From Panopea generosa (lineage: Eukaryota > Mollusca > Bivalvia > Adapedonta > Hiatellidae), in NCBI GenBank assembly GCA_029582155.1, contig CM055901.1:18996680-19060679 (forward strand): DNA of 64,000 nucleotides, written 5' to 3'. A program made the position numbers and the translations under genes. Of this stretch, positions 1 through 12,409 are shown piece by piece. Under the pieces are notes generated by a model. It made no database searches. It saw only the letters and a program-made list of their open reading frames with translations, and was not told the origin of the DNA. Numbering within the stretch: position 1 is the stretch's first letter; each line of letters opens with the position of its first letter.

Positions 1-75
1 AGCCTTCTATATAAGGTGTCAAAAGGTGTCTATATTAGAGGTGGCCAAAGGTGTCAATATGAAGTAAAGGGTTAA
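1..75. mobile_element. 3' end of a piggyBac-like MITE
   Basis: Ends AGTAAAGGG at 71 followed by TTAA (72-75). Same terminus as the 210-bp copies at 13900 and 45517; the rest is outside the window. Confidence 0.7.
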
Positions 76-483
76 TTAACTTAATGTTGTAACAGTGTTG
101 TTACAGTTAGTGTTCAACCTTATCTTTGTTAAGCCTGCTTGTACTATTTAAAGTAAACTTTCCGAAGTCTTCACAATGGTAAGTCAGTGTACGTGTATGT
201 GCCTGCATCTGATCTTTTCAGAATGTTATATTCACACACACAGAGGAATTTTGAAATAACATGGCACAAATGTTCACCAGTTGGATGTGTTGCACAAAAG
301 ACCTAGGTCAGTAGTTCAAAGATAAACGTCACTTTTAAGGGGGTCAAAATAAAAAAGGAATAATATTTCATGTCAGCTTATTTGGGGCTGTTTTAACTAA
401 ACATCACACCATACTTCTTATGACAAAAAAATTATAAATAGCCATGAGTACATTTGCTTTATTTGTATAACATTGAGCTTGTT

Positions 484-712
484 TATTTGAATATTTAACA
501 TCATTTTTATCATTTATACCATCGATCAAGGACTAACAGACAATCAATTAACCTAACCATTCTTTCCCAGGATCTAAAGAGGTTAACCAGTACTCGAGCA
601 CACTCATTAACTGAAAGTAACTGATAATTTTCTCACTTGAATAAGCAGTGGGAGATGAATTACAATGGGACGCAAAGTTGTATATCAGTTATCACAATGA
701 CTGTGGCCATAT
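484..712 (-). mobile_element. tRNA-derived SINE (family A), reversed
   Basis: Body sequence of the commonest SINE: ATTTAACATCATTTTTATCA, AACAGACAATCAATTAACCT, AGTACTCGAGCACACTC. tRNA head lost. In the ASNA1 intron. Confidence 0.7.
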
Positions 713-1134
713 CATTGAGTATAGTGTTCTGGAAATTTTAATTGGCATAATTATGTATTAATGCTTAGAATTATGTTGTTACCTGTAGTTAGTAAAAAAT
801 AGGCTGAACACTTACTAAGTTACAATGTATTAAGTTTTAACAAACACTCACTCCCTGCTGTTTTGTTGTTCAATTTTAAAATTTCATTTACTAAACCTAT
901 TACTTAAAATTGGTAACTTTCCTATTGATTAAAAATAAAGCAGTATAATACAGCTGTTAATGCTTGTCTTTCGTATCAAGTGAACATTCTTTGTTAGTTG
1001 AAACCTATTTATTTTACACCGATTGTGAAAAACTTTCTTTAAACTTCAACTGTTCAATTTTTTTTAATTGATTTTGTCTTATAGATGATTTTATATTTAT
1101 TTATTTTATGATTTTAATATTCATCTACTTACAG

Positions 1135-1225
1135 ATATGATGAGCATGGGTAAACAGATGGCAACAGAACTTCTCGGAGCTTTCCCGGGAATAGACGAGG
1201 CCATGAGCTTTGCAGAAGTAATGAA
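1135..1225 (+). CDS. ASNA1: ASNA1 exon (first in window)
   Basis: 91 bases, starting with two bases left over from an upstream codon, then [20 protein letters not shown] and EAMSFAEVM. Acceptor ttacag, donor GTAAGT. It matches the family block SMGK..(M)..[14 protein letters not shown] just before switch II. Confidence 0.95.
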
Positions 1226-4200
1226 GTAAGTATCATACTGAAATATCAGACTTGTCATTCATTTGGTAACGTAAACAAACTTCAGAAGAATGTCCATCAT
1301 TTAATATTTGAAATGCCCCATTTCTCATTCACAAATACCATTATTTGTGTTTTATTATATATGCAATATCATGCAATGGTCTAGTCTAGTGGTAGAGCGT
1401 ACGCCTCGCATGCGGAAGGACATTGGTTCGATCGCCGGCCGGGTCATACCAAAGACTTTAAAAATGGTACTAGAAGCTTCCTCGCTTGACGCTCAGTATT
1501 TAGAGGAAAGTTCTAGCTGGTCGGCCCGGTGTCAGTATAATGTGACTGGATGGGGTATCATACCATGTGTCTGCGGCATGATACTCAAGTGTGACAGTGC
1601 TAAGAATACTGTCTCAAGTAGATCCCGTCGTGATATGACTGAAAAATTGTTGAAAGCGACGCTAAACACCATACAACAACAAATATATATGCAAAAGTAA
1701 AATGATTATGATTGTCCTCGGGTTTTATGGTAGTGTTTTCTCTGACAGAGAAGTAGGAAATAGCAAATGTGACTGCTTAAGACAAGTAGCTGCTTAATAC
1801 AGACAGGCTTTCCCACAGGCCATTTAAGCACAGGGGCACCCCAGCACTTGACTGTCAGAAATAGTATTCCCCTAGCGCTTGAATTCTTTAACAACATTTT
1901 GAAAAGCTTACTTTCCTCTAAATCATTATTTTTCTTTGGGTATCTTTTCTCATTTTAATGCCTAAAATGAAACATACTGAATGTGATGACTTTAACTAAT
2001 TAATAGAAGTTTTACTTATGAAATATATTTCAATGAGTGTCATACACAGCATTTGAAAATGTGTTGAAGGTGTTTACGTGCTTTTACCCCAGCGCTTGCA
2101 TTCCTTCTTGTGGAGAACCCCGAGTCAGGTGACCACTTACACAGGTTTGACTGCACATGTATGGAATATTGTATTGACCAATGTGACAGAATGGCAATAA
2201 TGTGAACACCTTATTGCATTTTGTGAAAGGGGTGGAGGAAAACATCAAATGCATGTGCTGTAAGTATCTGGAAAACTTTCCACTTTCAAATCCTTGACCC
2301 AGCTGGGCAATGTCCACTACTAAATTTCATTGCTGAAAGGAAACTGATCTTGAGTCATAGATCAATGAATGTGGAGAATTCAAGAAGGAATTTAAAAATA
2401 ATTTTAATGTATTCTAAATGTAAAGCGACAACTAACATAGATGTATATAAATAAATGTAACATCATACCTGTGTTGAGATACATATTAGTAGACATTAAA
2501 CATTTCGTTCCAATTTCTTTGTCATTACAGACTAGTAAAAAGTATGAATTTCTCTGTGGTTGTATTTGACACGGCCCCTACAGGTCACACACTCAGGCTT
2601 CTCTCCTTCCCATCAGTAGCTGAAAAAGGTCTCGGCAAACTTTTACGACTCAAGAACCAAGTGGGACCCTTTATATCACAAGTAAGTACAAATATTATGT
2701 TTTCCAAAGTTTCAAACTGTTTGGTGCCGTGGTTCAAGGAAATGTTGTCTTTGTTATAGATATACTCATAAATGCATATCAACTTTAGTAAAAATGATTT
2801 AAATCCCATTCAAGGTGTTATTACTTTGGAGGAAAACTTATATTAATTATATTCACTTTATAAAATAACATTAATTTAAACCGCCATAAAATGATATTCC
2901 ATTGGCTTTAAAAACTGTATGGTGAAGGAAAATGTTCCAATATAGTTTCTACTAAAGTGAGAAAAAGTATCCAAATAAGATATCTCTTTACTTCTTATAG
3001 AAGCCTTTGGATACCTCTAATATAGACGCCTTTGGACACCTAATATAGAAGGCTTTTGAATTTTAGGGTGAATTATGTTTATATTAACTGACAGAATGGA
3101 AAACAGTGCAGGAAGTGTTCAGATTGCTCATTAATGAGCAATCTGAACTCTTCCTGCACTGTTTTCAAAGGCCTTCTGTGATTGGTGTGGGAAAACGCGT
3201 ATCTATGGAGTTAAGGGATATACCAGTATAGCAACAAACTCAAAAGTGACTTATTAATTGTCATAAGATTTTGTTTTTCTTAAAGTTGTTATTTACTCTA
3301 TTTGTATCGTAAAAAATTACACTCTTTTTATCCCAACTTCCTTTTAAAAAAACCACTCATTACTTGTTCTGCTCAGGAAGAGGGCTCAAGGGTGGTTCAT
3401 ATAAGTTTTGAGATTCTTCGCACTCAAGCTAAAATTAATTAGTATGAAATAATAAACTATAAAGAACAAGAAATACATAACACAAGTTGTCAAGAAGATA
3501 TTATGAGAATGTAATATCACCCAAAAATAAACACGAAAAAATATTTTTAGCAGAAAGAAAAAACAGTTTACCTGAGATTAACTGCATATTATTTCTAAAT
3601 GTCGAAATGTTGGAAAAAGTTTGGTAATGTCAAATATAGACCATTACACAACCTCACAAGATATGACTTGGTGATCTGTTATAAAAAAATGTTACCTTGT
3701 ACTGTTTGAACAGATGGCTGGAATGATGGGCATGCAGGATATGAATGCAGATGAAATGTCAGGAAAACTAGATGACATGATGAACACTATACGACAAGTT
3801 AACGAACAGTTCAAAAATGCAGTAAGTGACATATAAATTTCCCAACTTTATTACAAGTAATAGAAACCATGTGTGTAGTGTGTGACCCAAATAGTAGAGC
3901 ATTGGACCCAGGATCATGGATATGTGTAAGTGCCCTTAAGCAAGACACTTTATCCACCTATGCTAAGTAATCAATTCTACTTGGTATGACTTTGACTTGT
4001 GAATTATCTTAGTTGTAAGAACTTGTTTCACAATTGATGTAAAATATAAATTTAAAACTGAACCTGTTAATAATAAGCATTGAACACATACAAAACACAG
4101 ATTTTTACCTTGAGTTAAATCAGATTTTAAAACAATAGTTAATTGAATTGGGTTTAACACCATTTACAACATATGGCTATAGATGCTGGTTATAGTTATA

Positions 4201-6212
4201 ATGGCATATCCAGTTTTACTGGTGTGGGAAGACCTCAGGATTAATTTTGAGTAGATTCATTATTCTTCCACAAGTAACTGGCAAACTTTCTTTCATAAAG
4301 TTTTTTGACCGATAGAGTTTGAATCCACAACCAAAACCGTGAGAGGAAAGTAGACATTAGACAACGATGCCTTAGACCATTCAGTCACTGAGGATCTGTC
4401 GTAGTTAATGGATGGAGTCTTTTCAGTTTATCTGGAAGTATGATTTTGATGGACCAAGTAACATTCTCAATTTTTCTCAAGTTGGCTAGTGCTTGTTTCT
4501 CAATATTGATCACTTCGTGATATAGACAACTTGAAAGTAAATCTTAGTGACGGATAGTTGAATGGTTTGACCAGTTGATCCAACCTAATCAAACCAGTTC
4601 CTTTGTTAAGGTGACGTCAGCCATATGTATTTACAAACACTTAAATTAATTAAAAAAAATAATTTGCCTGGAATGGAACATTTATGTTAGAGGATTTAAA
4701 TTAAAAAAAATGTAGCGAAAATTATCACAGACATAAATTCTTATATATTTAAATAAAACATACAGATTTTGGTATTAATTAGAATTTGGTAGAAAACATA
4801 CCCTTCAAATATTGATAATCTGATTATCAGGGTACATGCACTTGTAAGTTAAATTGTTGTTTTGTAATTGCATACATTCAGCTTGTAAGATTTTATAATG
4901 TAAGATGATCTTATACCTGTTATAAACATCGCAGGTGGCACAGTGATTCTTCATAAGATGTTGTATTTGTATTTAAGGACCAAACAACATTTGTATGCGT
5001 GTGTATAGCAGAGTTTCTGTCCCTGTACGAGACAGAGCGACTAGTACAGCAGCTAACACAGTTTGGTATAGATACACACAATATCCTTGTCAACCAGCTG
5101 CATTTCCTATCCAAGGGAGAGAAACCATGCAAACTATGTGCAGCACGGCACCGAATACAATCTAAATACCTAGACCAGGTATGATTATCTCCTTTTGTTC
5201 TTTTGTATATTATTCAATAATTTTGTTTGTGTTTGAATATTTAGCATCATTTTTATGCAATCGATGGCAAACAGAGGATCAGTTAACCTAACAACTGTTT
5301 TATGGGATCCAGTACTCGAATTCACTCATCTCCACAAGTAACTTTCTTTCTAGAATCAGCAGTGGAAGAAGAATGATAATGAGACACAATGTTGTATATC
5401 AATCAATCAATCATCAAAGAGACTGTGGTCAGGAGGAGATTTGACCTGCAATGCCTGGGTTGATAGTCATATGTTCAACCAACTGAGCTAACTGGGCCTG
5501 GCATATTGCCTTGTTAGTATAATGTGACCAGGTGCGGCACCATACCACGTGTCTGAGCCATGATGGTAGAGGATAGTGATTATGCATTGGCCAGGTGTCA
5601 GTATAATGTGGCTAGGTGGTATACCATACCATGTGTCTGTGATGATACATGGACTCCAGTGTGACAGTGCTTAGATTATGTCATGAAATGACTGAAAAAT
5701 TGTTGAAAGCCATATGGAATGCCATACAATACAATATACTGGTACATAATAATTATGCCCCTGGCATTCAAAGAATAGTGAAGGGGAGTTAACTATTACT
5801 GCTGTCCATCCATCAAAGGTAAAAAAAAATTTCTGATCAACTTATTTTTTATAAATATTTTATATGTTCATGTATAGTTATAAAATACAGGTCAAGTTTA
5901 ATATTTGTCAACGTCAGTCAAGTTTTACAGGAGTTATGGCCCCATTTCAAATTGATTTTCGGTAAAAAAAAAAAAGGTTTCCAATCAATAGTGGGGACTT
6001 TTGTGTTGACACCTTCCTAGTTTTAAAATCATGTTGTAATGAGTGAAATCCAAACTGCATTAACATACCATTGTTTGTTCCAGATTGCAGATTTGTATGA
6101 GGATTTCCACGTCACAAAATTACCGTTGTTGGAAGATGAGGTACGAGGTGTGGAGAAGATCAAGGCGTTTTCACAAAACCTACTCAAACCATATAACCCT
6201 GATGAAACGTGA
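1135..6212 (+). CDS. ASNA1: ATPase ASNA1/GET3 (TRC40), C-terminal five exons; 5' part outside window
   Basis: Cytosolic homodimeric ATPase that captures the membrane anchor of newly made tail-anchored proteins and hands them to the ER insertion receptor. Exons read directly: 1135-1225, 2531-2681, 3714-3821, 4978-5178, 6084-6212. Phases join without conflict, donors are GT and acceptors AG. Recognisable family features are the switch II stretch [12 protein letters not shown] (exon 2), the methionine-rich client-binding helix region [15 protein letters not shown] (exon 3), the CKLC pair that binds the dimer zinc (exon 4), and the conserved tail LYEDFH..KLPLL..EVRG (exon 5) before TGA. The P-loop and switch I exons must lie before base 1. 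The introns hold SINEs and a piggyBac-like MITE but no coding sequence was seen in them. An AATAAA at 6276-6281 follows the stop by about 65 bases. Family identity is near certain. Confidence 0.96.
1374..1695 (+). mobile_element. tRNA-derived SINE (family D) in ASNA1 intron
   Basis: tRNA-like head TGGTCTAGTCTAGTGGTAGA (box A) and GGTTCGATC (box B), then a body with GTGTCAGTATAATGTGACTG, ACCATGTGTCTGCGGCATGA and a tail GAAAAATTGTTGAAAGCGAC. The 130-codon open frame across it is chance. Confidence 0.8.
2531..2681 (+). CDS. ASNA1: ASNA1 exon with switch II
   Basis: 151 bases. The split codon AA|A (K) leads into [20 protein letters not shown], the nucleotide-sensing switch II loop, and the exon closes with [10 protein letters not shown]. 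Donor CAA|GTAAGT. Confidence 0.96.
2985..3218 (-). mobile_element. piggyBac-like MITE, reversed and diverged, in ASNA1 intron
   Basis: Same internal sequence as the 210-bp copies but inverted. A central near-perfect palindrome runs GGAAAACAGTGCAGGAAGTG to ...CTTCCTGCACTGTTTTC (3100-3168). Termini are degraded (GGAGTTAAGGG). Confidence 0.75.
3714..3821 (+). CDS. ASNA1: ASNA1 exon, client-binding helical region
   Basis: 108 bases, phase 0 on both sides. It starts [20 protein letters not shown] and ends EQFKNA. The methionine-rich helices form part of the hydrophobic groove in this family. Donor GCA|GTAAGT. Confidence 0.95.
4186..4400 (-). mobile_element. tRNA-Leu/Ser-like SINE (family B), reversed
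   Basis: CATATCCAGTTTTACTGGTG, CTTCCACAAGTAACTGGCAA, then a tail that inverted reads as box A/box B of a tRNA (AATGGTCTAAGGCATCG, ...). In ASNA1 intron. Confidence 0.7.
4978..5178 (+). CDS. ASNA1: ASNA1 exon with zinc CxxC
   Basis: 201 bases, phase 0. It contains [20 protein letters not shown], then [11 protein letters not shown] and the zinc motif CKLC near the end, closing with KYLDQ. Acceptor atttaag, donor CAG|GTATGA. Confidence 0.97.
5228..5505 (-). mobile_element. SINE family A, reversed, near full length
   Basis: Runs from TTGAATATTTAGCATCATTT to the tRNA-like head complement CAACTGAGCTAACTGGGCC. In ASNA1 intron 4. Confidence 0.8.
5505..5745 (+). mobile_element. SINE family D, headless copy
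   Basis: Body sequences GTTAGTATAATGTGACCAGG, CCATACCACGTGTCTG and TGAAAAATTGTTGAAAGCCA, with a partial internal duplication. Confidence 0.65.
6084..6212 (+). CDS. ASNA1: ASNA1 terminal coding exon
   Basis: 42 codons plus [33 protein letters not shown] and the tail [11 protein letters not shown]. Acceptor gttccag. Length and ending match the family C-terminus. Confidence 0.96.
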   Translation: MADLYEDFHVTKLPLLEDEVRGVEKIKAFSQNLLKPYNPDET

Positions 6213-6275
6213 TAGTGTCACAGTATTCATTAGAAATTAAAATATTTTCAGTAATGATTTAAAAAAAGTGACAGA

Positions 6276-6281
6276 AATAAA
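6276..6281 (+). terminator. Candidate poly(A) signal of ASNA1
   Basis: AATAAA, 64 bases after the ASNA1 stop codon. Nearby A/T-rich sequence makes chance occurrence possible, but it is the first canonical hexamer after the stop. Confidence 0.5.
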
Positions 6282-8019
6282 AAAAGAATTATGAAATAGA
6301 AAATATTGCTACATATTTAGAATATGAAATATTTTCTTTACTGATGCAGGTTGTTTATTTTCATTACCTGTTTTAGTGAATGAAATTAATAAAACATAAT
6401 TGAAAAAGAAAATGTCACATACAATATATTTGAGAAATGAATTATTTTCAGTTTTGATTATTCAGAAATTATTTTATTTTACACTATTTAGTAGTGAATG
6501 AAATGAAATGGTAATATAATTTTGCCTCATAGTTTTGATTTTAATAATTAAATTTTTGATTATCATAAAAATAGTTGGACTAATTAAATATTTAAAGTCC
6601 AGTATATAGAGTATTAAAGTCCAGTAGATTAAACATTTGTTGTCTTAACTTAAATTTTTGAAGCTGGGCTGTAGTGAAGTGGATAGAGTTGACCACTCAC
6701 ACCAGAGGTTGTAGGTTCAATCCCCAGCTCAATCTGAAGCCTTTCATAAACCAACACTTAGTACTGGTTCTACCCAGGAAGCGGACTCAAGGGCAGTTAA
6801 TATAAGGTCTGAGCTTTCATCACAAACAAGCTTTTAAAGATAAATCCATAAACTATAAACTAACTTAATATTTTTGTCCTTGAATCTTAATGGTTGTTTT
6901 AATTGCATTTTGACAAAGCTACTATTTTAATGCCTCATCACAAATCACAAGTCAAGATGAATAGCCATCCGTGAGTAACTGGAAACTCTTTGGCCTAAGC
7001 TTGGCTTGAACCCATTACCTCAGCAGCTATTTAACTATTAAATACTTCTGAAGGTTAGAATATGTTGTGGGTTAGAAACCAGACTCATGTTGCGATGCTT
7101 TGTTGGGGCATGTGCTCTTAAGGGACTTACTTTACAAATATTTACCCTCTCGAATAATTTTGAAAAGTATAATACTTATACTAATACTGATAAAAGTTGT
7201 TCATTTCTATAAGAATCTTTCATGGGTGTGAGGTTAGGATAGAAATTCTGTCCCAAGGGATAACAATTTTGGTTTTGGCAAAAACAGTTCTATCAAGAGA
7301 AGGAATTTTCTATTTGAACCACTGAAGCCATGAATGAGTCTTTTTTCTTGCATTCTTGACACATTGAATAATTATTTCAAATTTATTCATCATCATGTGT
7401 TATACATCAAGTAAAAGTGAGAAGACGATAAGAAAGGCATTAGGAGTGGGTTGTATGAACAAATGTATGTACATATGGAGAACTGACTTTTTCATGCAGC
7501 TAAATATTTATAAACAATGAACTCTAAATACTGATTTGATTGCTCATAATTTGACCTGTAACAGTGAAATCCAATTTTGCATATTAAATTGCTAAAGAAT
7601 CATAAAAATTGTTTGGGGTGCATGTTTAGAACCAAAAGTGTTCCTGTGTTGTTTTTTTTATATCTTTATTGATACTCATCTGAATGACAAAAGAAACTTT
7701 GTCTCAAAATTTTATATTTAAAAAGTTTTGGGTATTTTTCATTTAATACAACTTTCTACTTTTGGCATTGAAAACTTTAGCTGAAGCATGTGGCTCTAAA
7801 CAATAATGGCAAATTGTGGCAGGAACTTTTGTTGTTAATTTTAAACATTTATTTATTATACTGTTGAACAGATTCGTGACAAATAAAATATGAAGTGCTA
7901 CGTATTGTTTTATCTGTTTTATTACCCTTATAGTACATATCTCAATCAAATTCAGCATATTAAAATGTACTTGGAGCTAGGCCTCCATGGCACCGAGATC
8001 CACAATAATCTGTTATGTG
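6282..8019. other. Intergenic, no gene seen
   Basis: After the ASNA1 poly(A) signal: AT-rich sequence, SINE C at 6655 and a family G fragment at 7205-7330. The short open frames lack splice or codon support. Confidence 0.6.
6655..6865 (+). mobile_element. SINE family C
   Basis: Head GGGCTGTAGTGAAGTGGATA and AGGTTCAATCC, body TAGTACTGGTTCTACCCAGG, tail AAACTATAAACTAA. Just downstream of ASNA1. A tail fragment lies at 3368-3470. Confidence 0.75.
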
Positions 8020-8390
8020 TTGAAAACTGGAGTTGAAGCCCATTGAAAAAATGTATTAACTGAAAAATTTCCCCTGATCTCTTCAAAATAATGTTGTATG
8101 GTGTTAAGCGTTACCTTCAACAATTTTTCAGACATCACAATGGTGTGTCTACTTGAGACAGTATTATGAGCGCTGTCCCACTGGAGTATCGTGCCGCAGA
8201 CACATGGTATGATACCAAACCCACTCACATTATATAATATACTGACACATGCCGACCAGTCCTAGAACTTTTCTCTAAATGCTGAATGTCAAGCGAGAAA
8301 GGTCTTTGGAATGACTCGGCCAGGGATAGAACACACAACCTTCCACATGCAAGGTGGATGCTCTACCACTAGACCATGCTGTGGTTTCTT
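8020..8390 (-). mobile_element. SINE family D, reversed copy
   Basis: Inverse of the 1374 element: CAACAATTTTTCAGACATCA...CTCTACCACTAGACCATGCT, including box A and box B complements. Confidence 0.75.
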
Positions 8391-8599
8391 CAAAATAAAA
8401 AATAAAACATCTTCAGCTATGTTCTGGTAATACACCCCGAGAGATATGAAAATGCAATATATATATAGTAAGTGTGTATATATCCATATCCTACAGTAAC
8501 TATTGTCTGTTGATGTTATTTGTTGTTTACTTGTAATGTTACTGAATAATTTGGTACTTTCTGCACTGGTGTCATTTTTTTCATTTCAAAGTAAGTTGC

Positions 8600-8850
8600 C
8601 TCTAAACCCTTTTCCTATCTCTTTGAGTGTTGTGTGATGTTTAGTGTTGCTTTTTACAATTGTTCAGTCTTATCTCGATGGTGTCAATTTGAAACAGTAT
8701 TCTAAGCACAGCTACACTGGAGTATCATACCATAGACACATGGTATGATGCCGTACCCAGTCACATTATACTGACACCAAGTCGATAAGACCTAGCACTA
8801 TCCTCTAAATGCTGAGTGACAAGAGATGAAGCTTCTAGTACCACTTTTGT
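8600..8850 (-). mobile_element. SINE family D, reversed, 5'-truncated
   Basis: Contains TTCAGTCTTATCTCGATGGT and CACATGGTATGATGCCGTAC blocks and CACATTATACTGACACC, without the tRNA-like head. Confidence 0.65.
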
Positions 8851-8869
8851 CCCCCACTTTGTGAAAAGC

Positions 8870-9240
8870 TGGAGACTAATTTGGGTCTATCTGTCCATAA
8901 CGCTTTTGATTTCTGTGCAATTACTTAAGAATCAAATCTTTTGAAATTTTAATACAATGTTTATAATGACCAAACACTTGCTAAGGTCGATTTTCAGGGT
9001 AGTGACTTTTGGGATTGTAGAGTTATGCCCCTTTAATTTGTGAAAAATCGTAATTTCCGTCTGCCTTGTCAAATTTGGAGTTTCTGTGGAATAACTTATA
9101 ATGCCGAAATCAAATATTTTAAAACTTTTAATACAATGTTCATAATGATAAAAAACGGGCTAAATTCGATTTTAGGGACTGTGGCATTTGTCGTTCTACA
9201 GTTTTGCCCCTTTAATTTGTGAAAAATCATAGTTTTTGGG
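8870..9240 (+). repeat. About 170-bp tandem duplication
   Basis: Two units sharing GCCCCTTTAATTTGTGAAAAATC and AAAACTTTTAATACAATGTTCATAATGA-like blocks in the ASNA1-POMGNT1 intergenic region; short matches only, ends undefined. Confidence 0.6.
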
Positions 9241-9284
9241 TTTCGGTGTTCAAGAGTGAAGATCATTGTTTGTTTCTCGTTCAT

Positions 9285-9578
9285 GGGCCTTATTAGCTCA
9301 ATTGGTAACATATCTAACAATCAATCCAGGGGTCGGGAGTTCAAATCCCCACCTGGCAACAATCTCTGTGATAAATGAAATACAACATCGTGTCTCATTA
9401 TCATTCGTCTTTCACCACTGATTCAAGTGGAAAAGTTATCAGTTACTTGAGGAGATTGGGTGTGTTTGAGTACTGGTTAACCTTTCAGGATCCAAGGAAA
9501 CAGTTGTTAGGTTAACAGATTAGTCTGTTAGCAATTGATGGCATAAAAATGACGTTAAATATTCACTCATTCACAGTA
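9285..9578 (+). mobile_element. SINE family A, full length
   Basis: Head GGCCTTATTAGCTCAATTGG (box A) and GAGTTCAAATCC (box B), body GATTCAAGTGGAAAAGTTAT and GAGTACTGGTTAACC, tail TGGCATAAAAATGACGTTAA. About 290 bp. Confidence 0.85.
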
Positions 9579-9624
9579 TAAAGCATTATTTGCTAAAACT
9601 TGATATTCTGAAGATATCAAGGTT

Positions 9625-10090
9625 CTAGAACGTCGTGAAAGAAAACAAATGGAGTATAATGTTATTAGTATTTTTCATGGGTTTGAGGTGCAAGTGGAAC
9701 ATTCTGTTACAAGGGATAACTACTTTTGGGTAATTAGGCTCTGCCAAGTTACCACCAAACCAGTTGCATGGGAGACGGAATTTACCATCCGCATTGAAAA
9801 ACCTACTTTTTCTTGTATACAACCCTGAGTTTTTTTTAAAGATTTTTATTCCTTTAAAGACTTATTTTGATCTTATTTTTGTAATTGCTCAATGATACCA
9901 TAGTATTTATGAATACATCATAGTGCGAGGATTCTATGTATGATGTTGCATCATACTGCGAGGAGGGTAGGATAAGCCCATATATGGGGTGCAAGATGAA
10001 AAAATCATTCTCAGTAAACATACACAGAAATCCATATCCAGTATGCAAGAAATAGAATTTGCTATCTTATGTGGCAAAATTTGTCAGTTA
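9625..10090 (+). repeat. About 440-bp dispersed repeat (family G)
   Basis: GGGTTTGAGGTGCAAGTGGA, CGGAATTTACC, then GGAGGGTAGGATAAGCCCAT and GCAAGATGAAAAAATC. An inverted copy lies at 23560-23990 and a partial copy at 7205-7330. Confidence 0.65.
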
Positions 10091-10284
10091 CTTGCGGAAG
10101 GACAGTGGTTTAACTAATATTTATGAATATGCATCAAGAATCAGTTAAATCTCATTAAAAAACAATCTAAATGAAACATTTTTGGTAATAAATATAAAAC
10201 AAAACTATTTGCTATCACTGTCTTGTAATTTATTTTGTATGCATATAATTGATATAAAAATAAATATAACACTAAAACAAATAT

Positions 10285-11300
10285 ATCAAGAGCTGTCGGA
10301 AAGACAGCCACTCCACTATTCTAAACTACTCAAAAACAAGAGTGTAAAGCATTCAATATTTGAGATTTAGTGAACACCTTATGGAAAAATAATTTTAATA
10401 ACTGGTGTAAAATTATGAAAGGTGAGCAAAGTAGTTAATATAAGCCCATAGCAAGTCTGTTGGATAACCTTACAAATGATATTTGTAAATGGAAGAAAGA
10501 ATTTAAGAATTAGGAAATTCTTCAAGGAAACTAGTTCTAAAGGTGAAGCTAAAAGGTACTGTGGGGAAAACGTTTATTCTATTTTTAGCAACAGTGACCC
10601 TGTCCAGATTTAAATTGAAACCAATCCCAAGCTTCATTTTAACACCAGGAAGCTAAACACAAAATTGTATAAAACTACCTTTCAGGAAACTGAAGTTATT
10701 GAGCAGAAACTGTTTTTCTGTTTTTAGTAACAGTGGCTTTGACCTGTTCAATTCAAATCGATTCAAAATCGTCTCTCTTTTACACAAAATGTCATTCATA
10801 TATAATTTTTTATGTATATCAAAATAAACTAAAGGATGTAAACTGTTTTTTGTGTTTTAAATAATATAATTTAAATCCAAGCTTCCGTTTTTGTGTTGTG
10901 GAACCTTTACACAAAATTTCATCAAAATATCTTGAAGGCAGCTAAAATTATTGAACGGAAACTGTTTCTCTATTTTAACTCGTGCAAATTAAACCATGTG
11001 GAACTGAATTACAGAGGGGAATGATTGCTTGAGTAATTGAGCAGATGTTGATAAAAATGCATATAAATGCCATCTTGAGATACGGAGTTGAATTATAATC
11101 ACATGCAAACTCTTGTGATGAGAAGCAATTGTCCTAATTTAAAATAAATAGGGTAACATTTGTTCAAGTTATTGATCAGATGTTACCACAGGACATCGGC
11201 AAATGGGGTATTACAAAAGTTTACTTATTCATAGAATAATCAAGTTAAAAACACATGTGACATGTCCTGAAAAGTGGACATTTTGGTAGAATGGGTACAC
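10285..11300 (+). mobile_element. Degenerate element with hairpin 5' end and weak core repeats
   Basis: TCAAGA followed by hairpin GCTGTCggaaaGACAGC (10292-10308), then weak repeats containing AACTGTTT(T/C)TCT and ACAAAAT(T/G)TCAT. No 3' end identified. Confidence 0.5.
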
Positions 11301-11794
11301 ATGTGTACCACTTGAAAACAAGTTCTATATAAAGACCTGAGCCTAGTTTCATCAAATTTTAATTATTTAAGATTCAACTGAAAATCTAAAAAATTGACTG
11401 AACAACCTGTCAGGTTCTGCATTAAATATATATGCATATATGTTTATAATTATATAATATAATTATATATATATATATATACAATGTACATATATATGTA
11501 TCATTTATTTATTAAAGTAACAGGTACAATACATGTTAGATTGACAGCATTAGTAAAAATGTTAATAAATGTTAAAAAATACCCAGCCTTGTTTTAAGAG
11601 CACATGTAGTAATTTTGAAAACTCAAAGTTTCAATCTGTTTAAAACAACTGAAATTTTAGCATAAATTAACAATTAAAAATATATTGAATTTAGGCCCTG
11701 TACTTTGTAATTAACAGAAACTAAACATTTTGTATGAAAAATTGAAAAGATGTGACTTAGATTTACAATAAAAAATATATCAAAGAAAAATTGA

Positions 11795-11940
11795 AATAAT
11801 TGAACGTTTAGTGTCATTTTTATACCATCTAGGGCTAAAAGGCGATCAGTTATCATAACCACTCTTTCCTTAGATCCTGGAAGGTTCACCGATACATGAA
11901 CACACCCATCTCAAAATCATTCAGTTTTATTATAAATTGA
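11795..11940 (-). mobile_element. SINE family A fragment, reversed
   Basis: TGTCATTTTTATACCATCTA through CGATCAGTTATC and CACACCCATCTC. Confidence 0.65.
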
Positions 11941-12409
11941 TAATTTGTGGATTATTTGATGAGAAAAGATGTCCTATTGCAGCAATGTATATCTCATCTT
12001 AATAACTGTGTTGTTTGTTTTTAAATGAATGTTTTTGGACACACCTCATATATCTACTATGGAGAGTTTTACCAGAATGTATCTACAATAGGGCCTCCAA
12101 GGTATTTTTTTAAGAGCCACATCACATCTGCTATAGAGGGAGCCATCAGGATAAAGTTCACCAACGTTAACATAGCCAGGTAAATACATACCAACTTAAA
12201 ATTACATAAATGTATTATTCCCAGTAATTTAAGGAAAAAATAATTATACAATGTATTCTAAAAATTGTTTACACTTTAATATTTTAAGCATACACTTGGT
12301 TGGATAAATTTTTATGAAACTTGACCTAGATTGGCTATGGAGGATTTAACCAGGGTAATGTCCCAGTTACAGATATGTGAAAAGTTCATCCAGGATTGAC
12401 ATCACAGGT

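Noticed and set aside
1308..1700. 130-codon + frame in ASNA1 intron
   Set aside because: Runs through the tRNA head and body of SINE D; not a gene.
4608..4622. CRE-like TGACGTCA in the ASNA1 intron
   Set aside because: A single 8-base match in several kilobases is expected by chance and has no supporting context.
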